DNA of 64,000 nucleotides. Origin: Stenotrophomonas sp. UBA2124 (GTDB lineage Bacteria > Pseudomonadota > Gammaproteobacteria > Xanthomonadales > Xanthomonadaceae). The notes beneath the pieces were generated by a model. That model made no database searches, was not told the DNA's origin, and saw only the letters and a list, made by a program, of their open reading frames with translations. Where the stretch lies: NCBI GenBank assembly GCA_002329155.1, contig DCXY01000010.1, forward strand, positions 47,811 through 111,810. The letters run 5' to 3'. Below are positions 62,854-64,000 of the stretch, one piece after another. The first letter of the stretch is position 1, and each line of letters begins with the position of its first letter. Both the position numbers and the translations under genes were made by a program.

Positions 62854-62880
62854 AAAAAAACCCGCGTGCGGACGCGGGCT
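62854..62880 (-). terminator. Terminator-like hairpin upstream of ndk
   Basis: On the minus strand CCCGCGT pairs with ACGCGGG around CCGC and is followed by seven T residues. It lies 44 bases upstream of the ndk start, where no leftward gene precedes it. Confidence 0.75.
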
Positions 62881-62991
62881 TAGCCTGAATTGCGGTGGCT
62901 AATTCTACCGGGTGCACCCCGGCTTTGCACAGCGGCGGATGAATGATGCTGCGCCGCAACATGACGTGAGCCGCCTGCCGGGCGTAGCATC

Positions 62992-63005
62992 CAAACAATC
63001 GTTTG
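62992..63005. promoter_or_regulatory. PsrA-type operator CAAAC-N4-GTTTG
   Basis: The inverted repeat CAAACAATCGTTTG lies 16 bases before the TetR gene start. It matches the published consensus of Pseudomonas PsrA sites, (G/C)AAAC-N2-4-GTTT(G/C). The position suggests autoregulation of the adjacent PsrA-like gene. Confidence 0.72.
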
Positions 63006-63021
63006 ATTGAACCTCTTTCCC

Positions 63022-63675
63022 ATGGGCAAACCCGCCAGCTTCTCCACCAAGGACCGCATCCTCGGCGCGGCCGAGGAACTGTTCGCCCAGTACGGCTTTG
63101 CCGGCACCTCGCTGCGGCAGGTGACCAGTCATGCCGATGTCAACATCGCAGCGGTCAATTACCACTTCGGGTCCAAGGAAAACCTGGTCAATGAAGTGTT
63201 CCGCCGGCGCATGGACGAAATGACCGCCGCCCGCCTGGGCCAGCTGGAGCAGGCCCGCAGCCAGCAGCCCGGTGAGCTGCGCGCGGTGCTGGCCGCCTTC
63301 GTCGAGCCGGCGCTGGCCATGGCCCAGGACCGCCAGAGTGGTGGCGCCTTCGTGCGGGTCATCGCCCGTGCCTATGCCGAGAAGAACGACAACCTGCGCA
63401 AGTTCCTGTCCGACCACTACGGCCATGTGCTGCGCGAGTTCGGCAAGGCCATCGGCGCCTGCGTGCCCGGCCTGAGCAAGGAGGAGCTGTACTGGCGCCT
63501 GGATTTCCTGGCCGGTGCGCTGACCTATGCCATGGCCGATTTCGGGCTGATCAAGCGCCCGCACAACATCAGCGAGGCCGAGCACCGCAGCAAGGCCGCG
63601 CAGGAACTGATCCATTTCGCCGAAGCCGGTTTCCGCGCCAGCGTGCGTACCCCGGCCTCTCCCTCCGCTTCCTGA
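63022..63675 (+). CDS. psrA: PsrA-like TetR-family regulator
   Basis: A 217-aa TetR repressor. Its N-terminal HTH (STKDRILGAAEELFAQYGFAG, then TSLRQVTSHADVNIAAVNYHFGSK) closely resembles Pseudomonas PsrA, a fatty-acid-responsive regulator of beta-oxidation. The ATG at 63022 is used; a TTG five codons upstream also opens the frame. A PsrA-type operator lies just upstream, and a fadB-like gene follows after 35 bases, consistent with a role in fatty-acid degradation. Confidence 0.82.
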   Translation: MGKPASFSTKDRILGAAEELFAQYGFAGTSLRQVTSHADVNIAAVNYHFGSKENLVNEVFRRRMDEMTAARLGQLEQARSQQPGELRAVLAAFVEPALAMAQDRQSGGAFVRVIARAYAEKNDNLRKFLSDHYGHVLREFGKAIGACVPGLSKEELYWRLDFLAGALTYAMADFGLIKRPHNISEAEHRSKAAQELIHFAEAGFRASVRTPASPSAS

Positions 63676-63710
63676 CCCCCGCGTCATCGCAGACCAAAAG
63701 GTTTATCGAT

Positions 63711-64000
63711 ATGTCCAACTCCCTGCTTGTCCGCCGCGCCGCCGTCCTGGGTGCAGGCGTCATGGGTGCGCAGATCGCCGCCCACCTGACCAATGCCGGC
63801 ATCGACACCGTCCTGTTCGACCTTGCCGCCAAGGAAGGCCCGGCCGACGGCATCGTGCTCAAGGCCATCGCCAACCTGGGCAAGCTGAGCCCGGCACCGC
63901 TGGCCAGCAAGTCGCTGGCCGAAGCCATCACCCCGGCCAACTACGAGGACGGCCTGGAGCAGCTGCGCGACTGCGACCTGATCATCGAGGCCATCGCCGA
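63711..64000 (+). CDS. fadB: 3-hydroxyacyl-CoA dehydrogenase (partial, runs off the window)
   Basis: The first 96 codons are visible. The protein opens directly with a Rossmann NAD-binding domain (AAVLGAGVMGAQIAAHLTNAG), so the enoyl-CoA hydratase part, if present, must follow rather than precede it, unlike classical E. coli FadB. It probably oxidises 3-hydroxyacyl-CoA in beta-oxidation. AAAAGG lies nine bases before the ATG. It is likely co-transcribed with psrA. Confidence 0.85.
   Translation, partial: MSNSLLVRRAAVLGAGVMGAQIAAHLTNAGIDTVLFDLAAKEGPADGIVLKAIANLGKLSPAPLASKSLAEAITPANYEDGLEQLRDCDLIIEAIA

Noticed and set aside
62880..63107. 75-codon minus-strand gene ending at the orphan terminator
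   Set aside because: It mostly reads the complement of the TetR HTH region and its residues show no family signal; a non-coding RNA would be the better hypothesis.

Overview
The window is a high-GC, gene-dense chromosomal segment from a gammaproteobacterium of the Xanthomonadaceae (Stenotrophomonas, Pseudoxanthomonas, Xanthomonas or a near relative; the genus cannot be fixed from sequence alone). The strongest marker is the arginine cluster. It encodes an N-acetylornithine carbamoyltransferase with the family's diagnostic residues, an acetylcitrulline-type deacetylase and a fused N-acetylglutamate synthase-kinase, a combination known from Xanthomonas and relatives. Intergenic GTAG-headed palindromes that resemble the REP elements of Stenotrophomonas and Xanthomonas agree with this. 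No prophage, IS element, CRISPR array or rRNA was seen.

Layout. 0.2-6.7 kb: cytochrome bd oxidase locus, cydDC leftward and cydABX rightward, with a perfect FNR/Anr box between them. 6.7-7.1 kb: two identical tRNA-Pro(CGG) genes, each with a terminator. 7.1-8.4 kb: an MFS carrier. 8.4-19.1 kb: a long leftward arginine-proline operon, argF'-argG-argE'-NAGS/K-GNAT-argC-argH-YciI-proB-proA. Its 5' leader (19.2-19.4 kb) has the architecture of a ribosome-mediated transcription attenuator with an Arg-codon-bearing leader peptide. 19.4-26.5 kb: a secreted hypothetical protein, cysS, sufE, an MFS carrier, and a leftward accessory group (two unfamiliar proteins, a YoaK-type membrane protein, an alginate-export-like porin). 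26.5-29.9 kb: a 0.6-kb non-coding stretch with an AT-rich palindrome, then a XapX-amidohydrolase-DoxX operon.

30-34.7 kb: a DksA-family protein with a histone-H1-like tail and a degenerate zinc finger, then yidD-pyrC-M23 peptidase, ending in a 123-bp tandem duplication of the peptidase gene's 3' end, and a GFA-family protein. 34.7-38.2 kb: a leftward set including mtaD, ubiG and a phosphatase that may be MupP. 38.3-40 kb: efp and epmB, divergent (EF-P and its lysine aminomutase). 40-43 kb: a PhnD-like binding protein and a GGDEF-EAL protein whose EAL domain is frameshifted. 43-48.4 kb: trmJ, suhB, htpX, gluQ, phaB, phaR. 48.5-56 kb: guaBA, folD, a KefB/C-type antiporter and a rhodanese-ThiF fusion. 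56.2-62.8 kb: the leftward ndk-rlmN-pilF-rodZ-yfgM-bamB-der block. 63-64 kb: a PsrA-like TetR regulator with a PsrA-type operator and the start of fadB.

Most genes are housekeeping. The points most worth checking are the putative arginine attenuator, the frameshifted c-di-GMP protein, the unusual DksA-family protein, the gene-end tandem repeat and the poorly characterised XapX/amidohydrolase/DoxX module.
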